64,000 bases of DNA from JAFGPL01 sp963781805 (GTDB lineage: Bacteria; Bacteroidota; Bacteroidia; Bacteroidales; UBA10428). A model generated the notes under the pieces. The model saw nothing but the letters and a program-made list of their open reading frames with translations, was not told the origin of the DNA and did no database searches. Each line of letters begins with the position of its first letter. Position 1 is the first letter of the stretch. The stretch spans positions 2,232,001 through 2,296,000 of the forward strand of contig CAWAHF010000004.1 in NCBI GenBank assembly GCA_963781805.1, given 5' to 3'. The position numbers and the translations under genes were made by a program. Positions 9,196 to 18,746 of the stretch are shown here, piece after piece.

Positions 9196-9561
9196 TATCT
9201 GTTTCCTAACCTTGTAATAAATTTATTTAATGATATTTTTATTTTTTACACGAACTGTGCTATATATCAGCATATAACACAATTACACAAAACACCTAAT
9301 GCTGTTAAAACTTTTTAGGAACCCCAAAATTAACACATGCATACATTAAAGTGAAGGATGTACTAAAATTTTTATAAAGGATTAATTAACATCTTCGATA
9401 CCTTATAAATTTAGATTTTATTTTTCGTGTATTGTTAATATTTATTATCATTGCAAAAATTCAAATATATTTCCGGACAGTTAGAATACATTAAATAATT
9501 TCAGACAAAATAAAATATTTTCAAAAAGCTTATGTTTATTATTGAAAGCAGTTGCCTGAAC
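9196..9561. other. Divergent intergenic region, helicase / T9SS cargo
   Basis: An A+T-rich spacer between two outward-facing genes. No open frame, strong hairpin or clean TAnnTTTG box was seen; TATATTTC near 9465 is the nearest match to a -7 box for the rightward gene. Confidence 0.5.
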
Positions 9562-10935
9562 ATGTTTAAAACATATACACTAAGTTTTTTACTCCTTCTA
9601 TCCGTTTCGGGAATTTCCCAGATGTATAGTCCGGATGCACATTATGGCGACACGGTTCAATATGCCCCATACAAAGATTCCGTATTTGTATTTAATGAAC
9701 CGGATTATGGCGACAAAACAGAAATCACCCTTACAGCTGATTCACCTGATAGTACCTCAGGTTGGGCATTTTCATGGTACAAATATGATACGACAACCCT
9801 CGATTATTCATTTGTCTTTGCTGTAACAGGAATATCCTCTAAAATAGACACCATTACTACGTTTGCAGGCTACAGATTGATTAGGAGCAAAGGCGCAACT
9901 ATTGATACATCGCAGGTTTGGGTAATATTTCATGATTTTAAAGCTGAGATTACCACTAAGGATAATGAAGGGAATATTCCTGTAGACTATACCACATGTA
10001 AAATCACCACCATCCGGTCAAAAAAACCAGTGGGAACTTATCCATATAATATTCCGGGAATTGACTCGGTTACCTCAATAAGCACATCCTATAATATCAC
10101 CTGGGAAAAAGATACCGAGGAAGGATCCATGCCGACAACCAGTTTTGAAAATGCCATCGTTGCAATTCCTCCCTATGATAACACCACTTATATTCAAACA
10201 GTCACTGATTCAAAATTCAAACTGGAACGAACTGATACCGTACACTATATTGCGGTTAAGTCTAAATCGGTTATCGGAAATGAGCATATTGCTTTAAATA
10301 ACCCCAATTTTTATCCTAAAAAGTTTGGAGATTATTATACAGAAGATTATGAGTCGAAAAATATCTCGGCTCCGGCCAAATACAAATTTTACAATAACGA
10401 ATCCAGGAATGCTACCAGGTTTAATCTAAAATTTGGTGATAATACAAAAGACACGACTTTTTATAATTTAACCGATACCATTGTACATGAATTTTACTAC
10501 CCCGGAACTTATCAAACCATTCTGTATACCTTTTCACCGAAACCCAGGGAATGTATTGATTCATCTGTTGCAGAAATAACCATTGCCCAGCCAACATTTA
10601 TGGGAGAAGATTCCATTAAATTTCCAAATGCCTTTTCTCCTGATGGTGATGAGCTAAATGATGTTTTCAGAACAGAGGATGTGTCTATATTTGCCTGTAC
10701 GATTACTATTTTTAACAGGTACGGACAGAAAGTACATGAGTTTTCAGGGAATATGAGGGACTGGCCTGGATGGGACGGTTCGGTCATGAACTCCAAAAGA
10801 AAGGCAAATGAAGGCATCTACTATTATATTGTCGATTATATTGTCGCCTTTGAATCGGTGAGTAACAAAATTCAAATGAAAAAATATAAGGATACACAAA
10901 AAACAGGATTTGTATATTTGTTTCGTGGAAAGTAG
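9562..10935 (+). CDS. T9SS type B sorting-domain surface or secreted protein
   Basis: The preferred start is the ATG at 9562, because it opens directly on a signal peptide (MFKTYTLSFLLLLSVSGISQ); an in-frame ATG at 9532 would add ten residues before it. The product is 457 residues. Most of it is unfamiliar beta-rich, Thr/Asp-rich sequence resembling PKD- or Ig-like extracellular domains. From about residue 350 to the end it has the gliding-motility-associated C-terminal domain: FPNAFSPDGDELNDVF, IFNRYGQKVHEF, GWDGS, EGIYYYIV and a final GFVYLFRGK. This domain directs export through the type IX system and anchoring at the cell surface. The transported function is unknown. Confidence 0.88.
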   Translation: MFKTYTLSFLLLLSVSGISQMYSPDAHYGDTVQYAPYKDSVFVFNEPDYGDKTEITLTADSPDSTSGWAFSWYKYDTTTLDYSFVFAVTGISSKIDTITTFAGYRLIRSKGATIDTSQVWVIFHDFKAEITTKDNEGNIPVDYTTCKITTIRSKKPVGTYPYNIPGIDSVTSISTSYNITWEKDTEEGSMPTTSFENAIVAIPPYDNTTYIQTVTDSKFKLERTDTVHYIAVKSKSVIGNEHIALNNPNFYPKKFGDYYTEDYESKNISAPAKYKFYNNESRNATRFNLKFGDNTKDTTFYNLTDTIVHEFYYPGTYQTILYTFSPKPRECIDSSVAEITIAQPTFMGEDSIKFPNAFSPDGDELNDVFRTEDVSIFACTITIFNRYGQKVHEFSGNMRDWPGWDGSVMNSKRKANEGIYYYIVDYIVAFESVSNKIQMKKYKDTQKTGFVYLFRGK

Positions 10936-11005
10936 ACTGATAAAGTATTTCGAAAATTTCTTTAAGATGTATCAATTCACAGGTTTCATCTTAGTTTTAC
11001 AGAAC

Positions 11006-11037
11006 AAAAAACCCCGGGAGTTCTCCCGGGGTTTTTT
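11006..11037. terminator. Bidirectional intrinsic terminator
   Basis: A near-perfect hairpin with ccccgggag at 11012-11020 and ctcccgggg at 11023-11031, flanked by an A run on the left and a T run on the right. It works on both strands, ending the T9SS cargo gene (plus) and the EF-G paralog (minus). Confidence 0.95.
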
Positions 11038-11053
11038 GGTAGTAAATATTATT

Positions 11054-13204
11054 TTATTCTTCCTGTTCTTCTTCCTCGTATGCTTTAAGAAGCTCTTCCT
11101 GGATTTCTCCAGGAACCGGTGCATATTCCGAAAACTTCATCGAATACATGGCCCGGCCACCTGATATAGAACTAAGCGATGTCGAATACCTGTCCATTGC
11201 AGCCAACGGAACCTTGGCAATAATCTTTTCAAATCCCGATTCACTGGTCATTCCCTGAACAATTGCTCTTCTACCTTGTAAATCGCTCATAACATCTCCC
11301 ATTCTGTCTGAAGGTACAAGCACCTCAACTTCATAAATCGGTTCCATAATTTTTGGGCCGGCCTTCTTGAAAGCCTGACTGAAAGCATTTCTTCCTGCCA
11401 GCCGGAACGATATTTCATTTGAATCTACCGGGTGCATCTTACCATCATAAACAGACACCCTTATATCTCGTGCATATGAACCGGTCAGAGGCCCTTCTTC
11501 CATCTTCTCCATGATTCCTTTCAGAATAGCCGGCATAAAACGGGCATCGATAGAACCGCCAACAATACAATTATAATAGATTAGCTTTCCACCCCACTGT
11601 AAATCAATTTCATCTTTTCCTCGTACCGATATTTTTTGTTCTTTCCCATCAATTTTGTACATCGTAGGATCTGCCATACCTTCTTTATATGGTTCAATAA
11701 TCATATGAACTTCTCCAAACTGACCGGCGCCACCTGATTGTTTCTTGTGTCTGTAATCAGCCTGTGCAAATTTCGTGATGGTCTCCCGATAAGGTATTCG
11801 TGGTTTGATGAATTCAGTCCCTAATTTAAAGATATTATCAAGGTGCCATTTTAAAATATTCAGGTGATATTCGCCCTGCCCGGACAGAATAATCTGTTTC
11901 AATTCTTTTGAATATTCCACAAGAATGGTAGGATCCTCCTCACGCATTTTTTGCAGCGCTTCACCCAGTTTTTCATCATCACCTTCGCTGAGTGCTTTGA
12001 TTGCAGTTCTGAACTTAGGTTCGGGATAAGCAACTGCCGGAAATTTAATATCTCCTGAAGCTGCCAGGGTATGATTTGATTTGGTAGCTTTCAATTTAAC
12101 CGTTGCACCCATATCCCCGGCTACCAGCGAATTCACTTTGAACCTGTTTTTTCCTGCGGCGACAAAAATCTGCGACAACCGTTCTTTATTCTGAGAATTT
12201 GTATTTATGAGGTCCATGGCCTCTTTTATTTCGCCGGACATCACCTTAAAATAAATAATTTCACCTACATGTGATTCGTAAGATGTTTTAAATACAAACA
12301 ACGAAGCGGGACCAGATTTGTCACATTTTATTTCCTTGGTACCGGCTTTGGGTGATGGTATTTCTGCGGGAGTGGGTAAAACATTTGCCATAAATTCCAT
12401 CAAACGGGAAACTCCAATATTTTTCTTAGCCGAAGTACAAAAAACAGGAAAAATCCCTCTGTTAATTAATCCTGCAGTGATTCCTTTGCGCATTTCATCT
12501 TCGGTAAGCGTATCATTTGCGAAAAACAATTCCATCAGCGTTTCATCATTTTCCGCAGCTTTTTCAATCAACTCGCTTTGAAGAGCTGTTGCCTGATCCA
12601 ACAGATTGGCAGGAATATCAACTATTTGGGCTTTACCTGAATCATCGGTATACTTGTACATCTTCATTGTCAGCACATCGATAATTGCATTAAATCCTGC
12701 TCCGGTTTCAACTGGAAATTGTATAAGTGTTACATTATTCCCAAATCTTTCTTTTGCGGTTTCTATCGTTTTTTCCCAGTTTGCTTTATCATGGTCAAGA
12801 TGATTCACTACAATAATCATCGGTTTGTGTGCCCTTGACAGATATCTGTTATGAATTTCAGCGCCCACTTCCACACCATTTTGTGCATTTAATATCATCA
12901 GGGCAGTATCTGCAACATGCATCGATGAAACAATACCACCAACAAAATCGTCCAGACCAGGGGCATCAAGAATATTTATTTTGGTATTGTTATATTCGGT
13001 ATATAACAGTGATGAAAAAATGGAATTCCCATTAACCTGTTCAATTTCTTTAAAATCAGAAGCAGTATTTTTGCTATTTATATCTCCACGTCTATCAATT
13101 ACACCACCATTGAAAAGCATGGTCTCCGCCAGGGTGGTTTTTCCTGATCCTGAGTTGCCAGCCAATAAAATATTTTTGATCTGTTCTGTTGAGTAAGTCT
13201 TCAT
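11054..13204 (-). CDS. EF-G paralog with degenerate GTPase motifs (EF-G2 type)
   Basis: The 716-residue protein has the full EF-G domain order (G, II, III, IV, V) and aligns along its length with the canonical fusA product at 14718-16826. Its GTPase motifs differ. The P-loop is intact (AGNSGSGKTT, residues 15-24), but the RGITI switch I sequence is missing. G3 is DAPGLDDF, with Leu84 in place of the catalytic His. G4 is NHLD (134-137) instead of NKMD. The C-terminus is strongly acidic (YEEEEQEE). Bacteroides is known to carry an EF-G2 paralog lacking GTPase activity and used during carbon starvation; this looks like the same type, though that is inferred from sequence. It has its own promoter and terminator. 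Confidence 0.9.
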   Translation of the reverse strand: MKTYSTEQIKNILLAGNSGSGKTTLAETMLFNGGVIDRRGDINSKNTASDFKEIEQVNGNSIFSSLLYTEYNNTKINILDAPGLDDFVGGIVSSMHVADTALMILNAQNGVEVGAEIHNRYLSRAHKPMIIVVNHLDHDKANWEKTIETAKERFGNNVTLIQFPVETGAGFNAIIDVLTMKMYKYTDDSGKAQIVDIPANLLDQATALQSELIEKAAENDETLMELFFANDTLTEDEMRKGITAGLINRGIFPVFCTSAKKNIGVSRLMEFMANVLPTPAEIPSPKAGTKEIKCDKSGPASLFVFKTSYESHVGEIIYFKVMSGEIKEAMDLINTNSQNKERLSQIFVAAGKNRFKVNSLVAGDMGATVKLKATKSNHTLAASGDIKFPAVAYPEPKFRTAIKALSEGDDEKLGEALQKMREEDPTILVEYSKELKQIILSGQGEYHLNILKWHLDNIFKLGTEFIKPRIPYRETITKFAQADYRHKKQSGGAGQFGEVHMIIEPYKEGMADPTMYKIDGKEQKISVRGKDEIDLQWGGKLIYYNCIVGGSIDARFMPAILKGIMEKMEEGPLTGSYARDIRVSVYDGKMHPVDSNEISFRLAGRNAFSQAFKKAGPKIMEPIYEVEVLVPSDRMGDVMSDLQGRRAIVQGMTSESGFEKIIAKVPLAAMDRYSTSLSSISGGRAMYSMKFSEYAPVPGEIQEELLKAYEEEEQEE

Positions 13205-13260
13205 TTTATTATTGTATTATTTACATGATTAAGGAATAAATGCCCCTTTTTAAAGATTTG

Positions 13261-13291
13261 CAAAAATAGTAATTTTTTATTTACAAGCAAG
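13261..13291 (-). promoter_or_regulatory. Promoter of the EF-G paralog
   Basis: On the minus strand the -7 box TATTTTTG (complement of 13261-13268) lies 19 bases downstream of CTTG (complement of 13288-13291), which serves as the -33 element. Both element sequences and spacing fit the Bacteroidota sigma factor consensus. The leader would be about 50 bases. Confidence 0.65.
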
Positions 13292-13720
13292 AGGAAGACA
13301 TTGATATTCCATAAATTAGAAAAGATTTTGATAATCAATATTATAAAGAAATTCTATTCATACTATTTATAAGTAAATGTTGAAAAGTTATTTTCATTCA
13401 CAAAATGAACATGATATCAGGTACATTGTTAATTAATTGAGTTAAATTAAGAACCTCATTCAGCCTACTCATCAATGACCTGCTTTGAATTCTACACCCT
13501 ATGACAATTACTTGTAGCCGATTTAACTGGTATGAGATGCAAACCCGGGATTTGGAAACACAGAGGAAATAATAAAGTACTGTGAGCTTATTATACAGTT
13601 AATATAATATTATTTCTAATGCATCAGATGCAAATCATTTAGTTATGTATTTAAGGTATACATTAATATAACAAAAAATTAAGCACATTGGAAAAATCAA
13701 TAAAATTATTATTGCATCCA

Positions 13721-13751
13721 GTTGTTTTTAAAAAAAAAAAATCTACCTTTG
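13721..13751 (+). promoter_or_regulatory. Promoter of the str/S10 ribosomal superoperon
   Basis: GTTG at 13721-13724 as the -33 element, a 19-base spacer containing a long A run, and TACCTTTG at 13744-13751, a perfect TAnnTTTG -7 box. Transcription would start near 13757, about 35 bases before rpsL. Confidence 0.8.
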
Positions 13752-13792
13752 CAAGCCAAAATAAGAAAATTTATAGCACAAACAGTACATTT

Positions 13793-14167
13793 ATGCCAAC
13801 AATACAACAATTAGTAAGAAAAGGAAGATCGAAAGTTGTTTCTAAAAGTAAGTCTCCGGCATTGGATTCATGTCCGCAAAAAAGGGGCGTATGTGTAAGG
13901 GTTTATACAACCACCCCTAAAAAGCCTAATTCAGCAATGCGTAAGGTTGCGCGTGTAAGACTTACACATGGCAAGGAAGTGAATGCATATATTCCCGGAG
14001 AAGGACATAATTTGCAGGAGCACTCCATTGTACTGATTAGAGGAGGAAGAGTTAAGGACCTGCCTGGTGTACGTTATCATATCATAAGAGGTGCATTGGA
14101 TACATCGGGAGTAGAAGGCAGAACTCAGAGAAGATCTAAATACGGAACCAAGCGTCCAAAAAAATAA
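13793..14167 (+). CDS. rpsL: 30S ribosomal protein S12
   Basis: The start at 13793 (MPTIQQLVRKGR) gives the usual 124 residues. It contains TPKKPNSAMRKVARVRL, the decoding-centre loop with the Lys residues where streptomycin resistance arises, and GRVKDLPGVRYH, the second such loop, both in wild-type form. The extra in-frame codons back to 13688 overlap the promoter and are not used. It is first gene of the superoperon and is followed by rpsG after 17 bases. Confidence 0.98.
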   Translation: MPTIQQLVRKGRSKVVSKSKSPALDSCPQKRGVCVRVYTTTPKKPNSAMRKVARVRLTHGKEVNAYIPGEGHNLQEHSIVLIRGGRVKDLPGVRYHIIRGALDTSGVEGRTQRRSKYGTKRPKK

Positions 14168-14184
14168 AACATTTTTAAGATAAA

Positions 14185-14661
14185 ATGAGAAAGTCGAAAC
14201 CAAAAAAACGTATCATGTTGCCTGATCCGAAATTTAACGATCAGCTTGTTACACAATTTGTTAATAACCTTATGTTAAAGGGTAAAAAATCAGTCGCTTA
14301 TAAGGTTTTTTATGATGCACTCGAGATTGTTGAATCAAAGGCTAAAGATATTGAAGGTACACCATTAGATATTTGGAAAAAAGCGCTTGAAAATATTACG
14401 CCTCTGGTTGAGGTTAAGAGTCGACGTGTTGGTGGTGCTACTTTTCAGGTACCAACTGAAATAAGAGCTGATAGAAAAGTTGCTATCAGCATGAAAAACC
14501 TGATTCTCTTTGCGAAAAAAAGAGCAGGAAAATCGATGTGTGATAAATTGGCATCTGAAATACTCTCCGCATATAATAATGAAGGAGGAGCATATAAAAA
14601 GAAAGAAGATACTCACAGGATGGCTGAAGCAAATAAAGCATTTGCTCATTTTCGTTTCTAA
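14185..14661 (+). CDS. rpsG: 30S ribosomal protein S7
   Basis: 158 residues, normal for the family. It opens MRKSKPKKRIMLPDPKF and contains VTQFVNNLMLKGKKSVAYKVFYDAL, the helical core that nucleates assembly of the 30S head on 16S rRNA. GGATFQVPTEI marks the beta-hairpin facing the E site. It is second in the str block, and S7 is the usual translational autoregulator of that block in other bacteria. Confidence 0.98.
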   Translation: MRKSKPKKRIMLPDPKFNDQLVTQFVNNLMLKGKKSVAYKVFYDALEIVESKAKDIEGTPLDIWKKALENITPLVEVKSRRVGGATFQVPTEIRADRKVAISMKNLILFAKKRAGKSMCDKLASEILSAYNNEGGAYKKKEDTHRMAEANKAFAHFRF

Positions 14662-14717
14662 CCAGGGTATTTGACATTTGGGATATAAATTATAGTTGCT
14701 AGCTGATAATTAGTAAA

Positions 14718-16826
14718 ATGAGTTTTGATTTAAATTATACCAGAAATATTGGGATCATGGCCCATATTGACGCCGGTAAAACAACAACTACCGAGCGCAT
14801 ACTCTTTTATACCGGTATAACTCACCGGATGGGCGAAGTTCATGATGGTTCGGCCGCCATGGACTGGATGGTTCAGGAGCAGGAAAGAGGAATTACCATC
14901 ACATCAGCCGCCACTACTACCTTTTGGGATTATAACGACCAGAATTATAAAATTAATATCATCGACACTCCGGGTCATGTGGACTTTACCGTTGAAGTAG
15001 AACGTTCACTGCGTGTACTCGATGGAGCTGTTGCCGTTTTTTGTGCAGTCGGTGGTGTTGAACCACAATCGGAAACCGTATGGAGACAAGCCGATAAATA
15101 TAATGTTCCGCGCATCGCATTCATAAATAAAATGGATCGTGTAGGAGCAGATTTTTTTGGTGTGGTAAACCAGATAAAAGAAAAACTTGGAGCCCTTCCT
15201 GTTCCAATGCAAATCCCTATCGGCTCGGAAGAAAATTTCCTGGGGGTAATTGACCTCATTCAGCGTAAAGCTATTGTGTGGAAGGAAGATCAAACCTTTG
15301 GAATAAAATATATTTATGAGGATGTTCCCGAAGAACTTGTTGAACTTACTGAAGAATGGCGTGAAAAATTAGTTGAAGCCGTTTGTGAATCAGACGATGA
15401 TCTTCTTGAAAGATTTTTTGAAAACCGTGAATCCATTACGGTTGAGGAATTTCTGGCAGCCACAAGAAAAGCAGTAATTAATCGTACCATAGTTCCGGTA
15501 TATTGTGGCGCAGCATTCAAAAATAAAGGAATTCAACGGTTACTCGACGGAATATGCGGTTTACTTCCAAGCCCTATCGATATTGGAGCAATTAAAGGAA
15601 AAAATCCTCATAACGACCAGGAAACCGAAAGAACACCAGATACAAATGCACCACTTTCCGCTCTGGCATTTAAAATTGCAACGGATCCTTTTGTCGGAAG
15701 ATTGGCATTTCTGAGGATTTACTCAGGATATATTGAAACAGGCATGATGGTCTTAAATCCCCGTACCGGTAAAAAAGAACGGATCAACAGGCTATATCAA
15801 ATGCATGCCAACAAACAGCATCCCCGCGACAGGGTTGAAGCCGGTGATATTTGTGCTGCTGTAGGTTTGAAAAATCTTTTTACCGGCGACACGTTATGCG
15901 ATATCAAAAAGCCTATTTACCTTGAATCAATGACATTCCCACAACCCGTAATCGGAATTGCCATCGAGCCAAAAACTCAGGCAGATATAGATAAATTGGG
16001 AATTGCTTTAAATAAACTTGCAGAAGAAGATCCTACATTCCGGGTAAATACCGATGGTGAAACCGGCCAGACGATCATCAGCGGCATGGGTGAGCTTCAT
16101 CTTGAAATATTGATGGACAGATTGCGCAGAGAATTCAAAATAGAATGCAATCAGGGAGCGCCTCAGGTTTCATATAAAGAATCCATAACCGGCAAGGTTA
16201 AACACCGGGAATTATTTAAAAAACAAACGGGTGGCCGGGGCAAATATGCCGATATGCAGGTGGAAATTTCACCTGCCGACGAAGGAATCAGCGGTTTGCA
16301 ATTTGTAGACGAAATTAAGGGCGGAAAGATTCCTAGAGAATTTATTCCATCTATAGAAAAAGGCTTCAGAGAAGCAATGCGGAATGGAATTCTTGCCGGA
16401 TTCCCGGTAGATAATCTCAAAGTGGTGCTGCTTGATGGATCTTATCATCCGGTCGACTCAGACTCACTTTCATTCGAAATTGCAGCAAAATATGCCTTCA
16501 GGCATGCGCTTCAAAAAGTAAAAAGTAATCTTCTCGAACCTATTATGTCTGTAGAAGTAGTTACTCCCGAAGGATATATGGGAGACATCATTGCAGACTT
16601 TAACAGGAGAAGAGGACAGGTTGAAGGTATGGAGAGTAAAATCGGCGGACGTGTTATTAAAGCCAAAGTGCCTCTTGCAGAGCAATTTGGATATGTAACT
16701 ACCCTGCGAACCATTTCTTCCGGAAGAGCTACATCAACCATGGAATTCTCGCATTACGAAGAGGTTCCAGCCGAAATAGCTAGACAGGTAATAGAAAAAA
16801 TTCAGGGAACAAAAGCATTTGTATAA
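14718..16826 (+). CDS. fusA: Elongation factor G
   Basis: The 702-residue canonical translocase. G1 is AHIDAGKTTTTERILFYTG, switch I includes ERGITITSAATT, G3 is DTPGHVDFTVEVERSLRVLDG (catalytic His present) and G4 is INKMDRVGADF. Domains II to V follow, with domain IV GGRGKYADMQVEI and SYHPVDSDSLSFEIAA. It drives tRNA-mRNA translocation and, with RRF, ribosome recycling. It sits in the str block, but tuf, which follows fusA in Proteobacteria, is absent here and rpsJ comes next. It contrasts directly with the degenerate paralog at 11054-13204. Confidence 0.98.
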   Translation: MSFDLNYTRNIGIMAHIDAGKTTTTERILFYTGITHRMGEVHDGSAAMDWMVQEQERGITITSAATTTFWDYNDQNYKINIIDTPGHVDFTVEVERSLRVLDGAVAVFCAVGGVEPQSETVWRQADKYNVPRIAFINKMDRVGADFFGVVNQIKEKLGALPVPMQIPIGSEENFLGVIDLIQRKAIVWKEDQTFGIKYIYEDVPEELVELTEEWREKLVEAVCESDDDLLERFFENRESITVEEFLAATRKAVINRTIVPVYCGAAFKNKGIQRLLDGICGLLPSPIDIGAIKGKNPHNDQETERTPDTNAPLSALAFKIATDPFVGRLAFLRIYSGYIETGMMVLNPRTGKKERINRLYQMHANKQHPRDRVEAGDICAAVGLKNLFTGDTLCDIKKPIYLESMTFPQPVIGIAIEPKTQADIDKLGIALNKLAEEDPTFRVNTDGETGQTIISGMGELHLEILMDRLRREFKIECNQGAPQVSYKESITGKVKHRELFKKQTGGRGKYADMQVEISPADEGISGLQFVDEIKGGKIPREFIPSIEKGFREAMRNGILAGFPVDNLKVVLLDGSYHPVDSDSLSFEIAAKYAFRHALQKVKSNLLEPIMSVEVVTPEGYMGDIIADFNRRRGQVEGMESKIGGRVIKAKVPLAEQFGYVTTLRTISSGRATSTMEFSHYEEVPAEIARQVIEKIQGTKAFV

Positions 16827-16845
16827 TATTATATAGCTTAAAAGA

Positions 16846-17151
16846 ATGAGCCAAAAAATCAGAATTAAATTAAAATCGTACGATCATAATCTGGTAGACA
16901 AATCGGCCGAAAAAATTGTGAAAACTGTTAAATCAACAGGTGCCGTGGTTAGCGGACCTATTCCTCTGCCTACGCATAAGAGGATCTTTACAGTTTTACG
17001 TTCACCATTTGTAAACAAGAAGTCACGAGAACAATTTCAACTTTCCTCTTATAAAAGATTGCTGGATATTTACAGTTCCACACCAAAAACCATTGATGCG
17101 CTGATGAAACTTGAGCTGCCCAGTGGAGTTGAAGTTGAAATTAAAGTTTAA
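16846..17151 (+). CDS. rpsJ: 30S ribosomal protein S10 (NusE)
   Basis: 101 residues, opening SQKIRIKLKSYDHNLVDKSAEKIV and containing VSGPIPLPTHKRIFTVLRSPFVNKKSREQF, the hallmark of S10. Besides its place in the 30S head, S10 (NusE) joins antitermination complexes and contacts NusG. It lies 19 bases after fusA, so the str and S10 blocks are fused. Confidence 0.98.
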   Translation: MSQKIRIKLKSYDHNLVDKSAEKIVKTVKSTGAVVSGPIPLPTHKRIFTVLRSPFVNKKSREQFQLSSYKRLLDIYSSTPKTIDALMKLELPSGVEVEIKV

Positions 17152-17169
17152 TTATTAAAGCTTAAAAAA

Positions 17170-17799
17170 ATGCCTGGATTAATAGGAAAAAAGGTAGGAA
17201 TGACTTCCGTCTTCGACGAAAACGGTGTGAATATACCGTGTACTGTATTAGAAGCCGGACCTTGTGTGGTGACACAGATAAAATCTTTTGAAACTGATGG
17301 ATATGAAGCCATTCAGCTTGCATACGATGAAAAAAAGGAGCACAAAACCACAAAAGCAATGGTTGGTCATTTCAAAAAATCAGGAACTACCCCCAAGAAA
17401 AAACTGGTCGAATTGAAAGGTTTTATTAAACACTGGAAACCCGGAGACATAATAACTGTTGAGTATTTTAAAAACGATATCTGGCTGGATGTTACTTCTG
17501 TTTCAAAAGGAAAAGGATTCCAGGGTGTAGTAAAACGTCATGGCTTTTATGGGGTTAACGATTCAACTCACGGACAGCATAACAGAAGCAGACACCCTGG
17601 TTCTATCGGAGCATCATCCTTCCCGTCAAGAGTTTTTAAGGGAATGAGAATGGCAGGACAAACCGGGAATAAAACCGTGAAAATTCTAAATCTTAAAATT
17701 GTTAAGATTATTCCGGAAAGTAATATGATTTTACTTAAAGGATCTGTTCCGGGTTCAATCGGTTCGTATGTGTTAATTGAAAGTCCAGACAGAACATAA
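17170..17799 (+). CDS. rplC: 50S ribosomal protein L3
   Basis: 209 residues, starting MPGLIGKKVGMTSVFDENG. The long loop GVVKRHGFYG...THGQHNRSRHPGSIG reaches towards the peptidyl-transferase centre, and its Gln (THGQ) is the site methylated by PrmB in other bacteria. It is a primary 23S-binding protein. Gap to rplD is 15 bases. Confidence 0.98.
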   Translation: MPGLIGKKVGMTSVFDENGVNIPCTVLEAGPCVVTQIKSFETDGYEAIQLAYDEKKEHKTTKAMVGHFKKSGTTPKKKLVELKGFIKHWKPGDIITVEYFKNDIWLDVTSVSKGKGFQGVVKRHGFYGVNDSTHGQHNRSRHPGSIGASSFPSRVFKGMRMAGQTGNKTVKILNLKIVKIIPESNMILLKGSVPGSIGSYVLIESPDRT

Positions 17800-17814
17800 T
17801 AATACTGAAAACTG

Positions 17815-18441
17815 ATGAAATTAAAAGTTTTAAATAGTGCAGGTGAAGATACAGGCAAGGAAGTTGAACTGAAGGATTCAATCTTTGGTATAGAGCCTAA
17901 TGATCACGCCATTTATCTGGATGTGAAACAGCACCTTGCAAATAAGCGCCAGGGTACTCACAAGGCAAAAGAAAAATGGGAAATAATAGGAAGTACCAGG
18001 AAAATAAAACGACAAAAAGGAACAGGTACAGCCCGTGCAGGTAGCATTAAATCTCCTGTTTTCAGAGGAGGTGGCCGTATTTTTGGTCCTCAGCCCAGAG
18101 ATTATTCATTCAAACTGAATAAGAAAGTTAAACAGCTGGCTCGTAAATCGGCATTGACCTATAAGGCTAAGAATGAACACATTAAGATAATTGAAGATTT
18201 CTCGCTTGAAGCACCGAAAACCAGGGAATATATTGGGATTTTGAATAATTTGAAAATTCAGGATAAAAAATCGTTGATAATTTTAAATCAACCAAATAAA
18301 AATATATATTTGTCCTCCCGAAATTTTCCCGGCACAAAGGTCATAACTATATCTGAATTAACAACTTACGACATCATGAACTGCTCTTCTCTTGTTTTTA
18401 TGGAAAGTTCACTCGATGTCTTACAAAACATGCTTAATTAA
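17815..18441 (+). CDS. rplD: 50S ribosomal protein L4
   Basis: 208 residues. The extended tunnel loop is visible as KIKRQKGTGTARAGSIKSP followed by FRGGGRIFGPQPRDYS. L4 lines the exit tunnel and, in Proteobacteria, represses its own S10 operon; whether that holds here cannot be seen. Only 2 bases separate it from rplW. Confidence 0.98.
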   Translation: MKLKVLNSAGEDTGKEVELKDSIFGIEPNDHAIYLDVKQHLANKRQGTHKAKEKWEIIGSTRKIKRQKGTGTARAGSIKSPVFRGGGRIFGPQPRDYSFKLNKKVKQLARKSALTYKAKNEHIKIIEDFSLEAPKTREYIGILNNLKIQDKKSLIILNQPNKNIYLSSRNFPGTKVITISELTTYDIMNCSSLVFMESSLDVLQNMLN

Positions 18442-18443
18442 TT

Positions 18444-18740
18444 TTGAAGATGAATATATTAGTAAAGCCCATAGTAACTGAAAAAGCAAACGCTCAGAGC
18501 GAAAGTCTGAACAGATATGGCTTTGTTGTTAATAAAAGGGCTAACAAACTTCAGATAAAAAAAGCTGTTGAAGAGCTTTATGGTGTAACAGTCGCTTCTG
18601 TAAATACCATGCGATATGCCGGTAAAAGTAAATCAAGATTTACGCGTGCAGGTGTAATTGCAGGAAGAACCAACAATTACAAAAAAGCGGTTGTAACATT
18701 AATAGTAGGTGATTCAATTGATTTTTATAGCAATATCTAA
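18444..18740 (+). CDS. rplW: 50S ribosomal protein L23
   Basis: 98 residues with the L23 pattern ILVKPIVTEKANAQSE near the start and VNKRANKLQIKKAVEELYGV in the middle. L23 sits at the exit of the ribosomal tunnel and is the docking site for trigger factor and SRP. Confidence 0.97.
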   Translation: MKMNILVKPIVTEKANAQSESLNRYGFVVNKRANKLQIKKAVEELYGVTVASVNTMRYAGKSKSRFTRAGVIAGRTNNYKKAVVTLIVGDSIDFYSNI

Positions 18741-18746
18741 TAAAAC

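Larger units (their letters stand above)
13205..13792. other. Divergent intergenic region, EF-G paralog / rpsL
   Basis: 588 bases without a credible gene. It holds the EF-G2 promoter at its left end and the rpsL promoter at its right end. An in-frame extension of rpsL to 13688 exists but is judged non-coding because it runs across the rpsL promoter. The middle (about 13300-13680) shows no strong hairpin or repeat. Confidence 0.7.

Noticed and set aside
9532..9561. Upstream ATG of the T9SS cargo gene
   Set aside because: Starting there would place ten non-hydrophobic residues before the signal peptide; 9562 fits better.
13688..13792. 35-residue N-terminal extension of S12
   Set aside because: It runs through the -33/-7 promoter and an A run and has no counterpart in S12 proteins.
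14975..15293. Overlapping minus-strand frames inside fusA
   Set aside because: They are antisense to highly conserved EF-G sequence.
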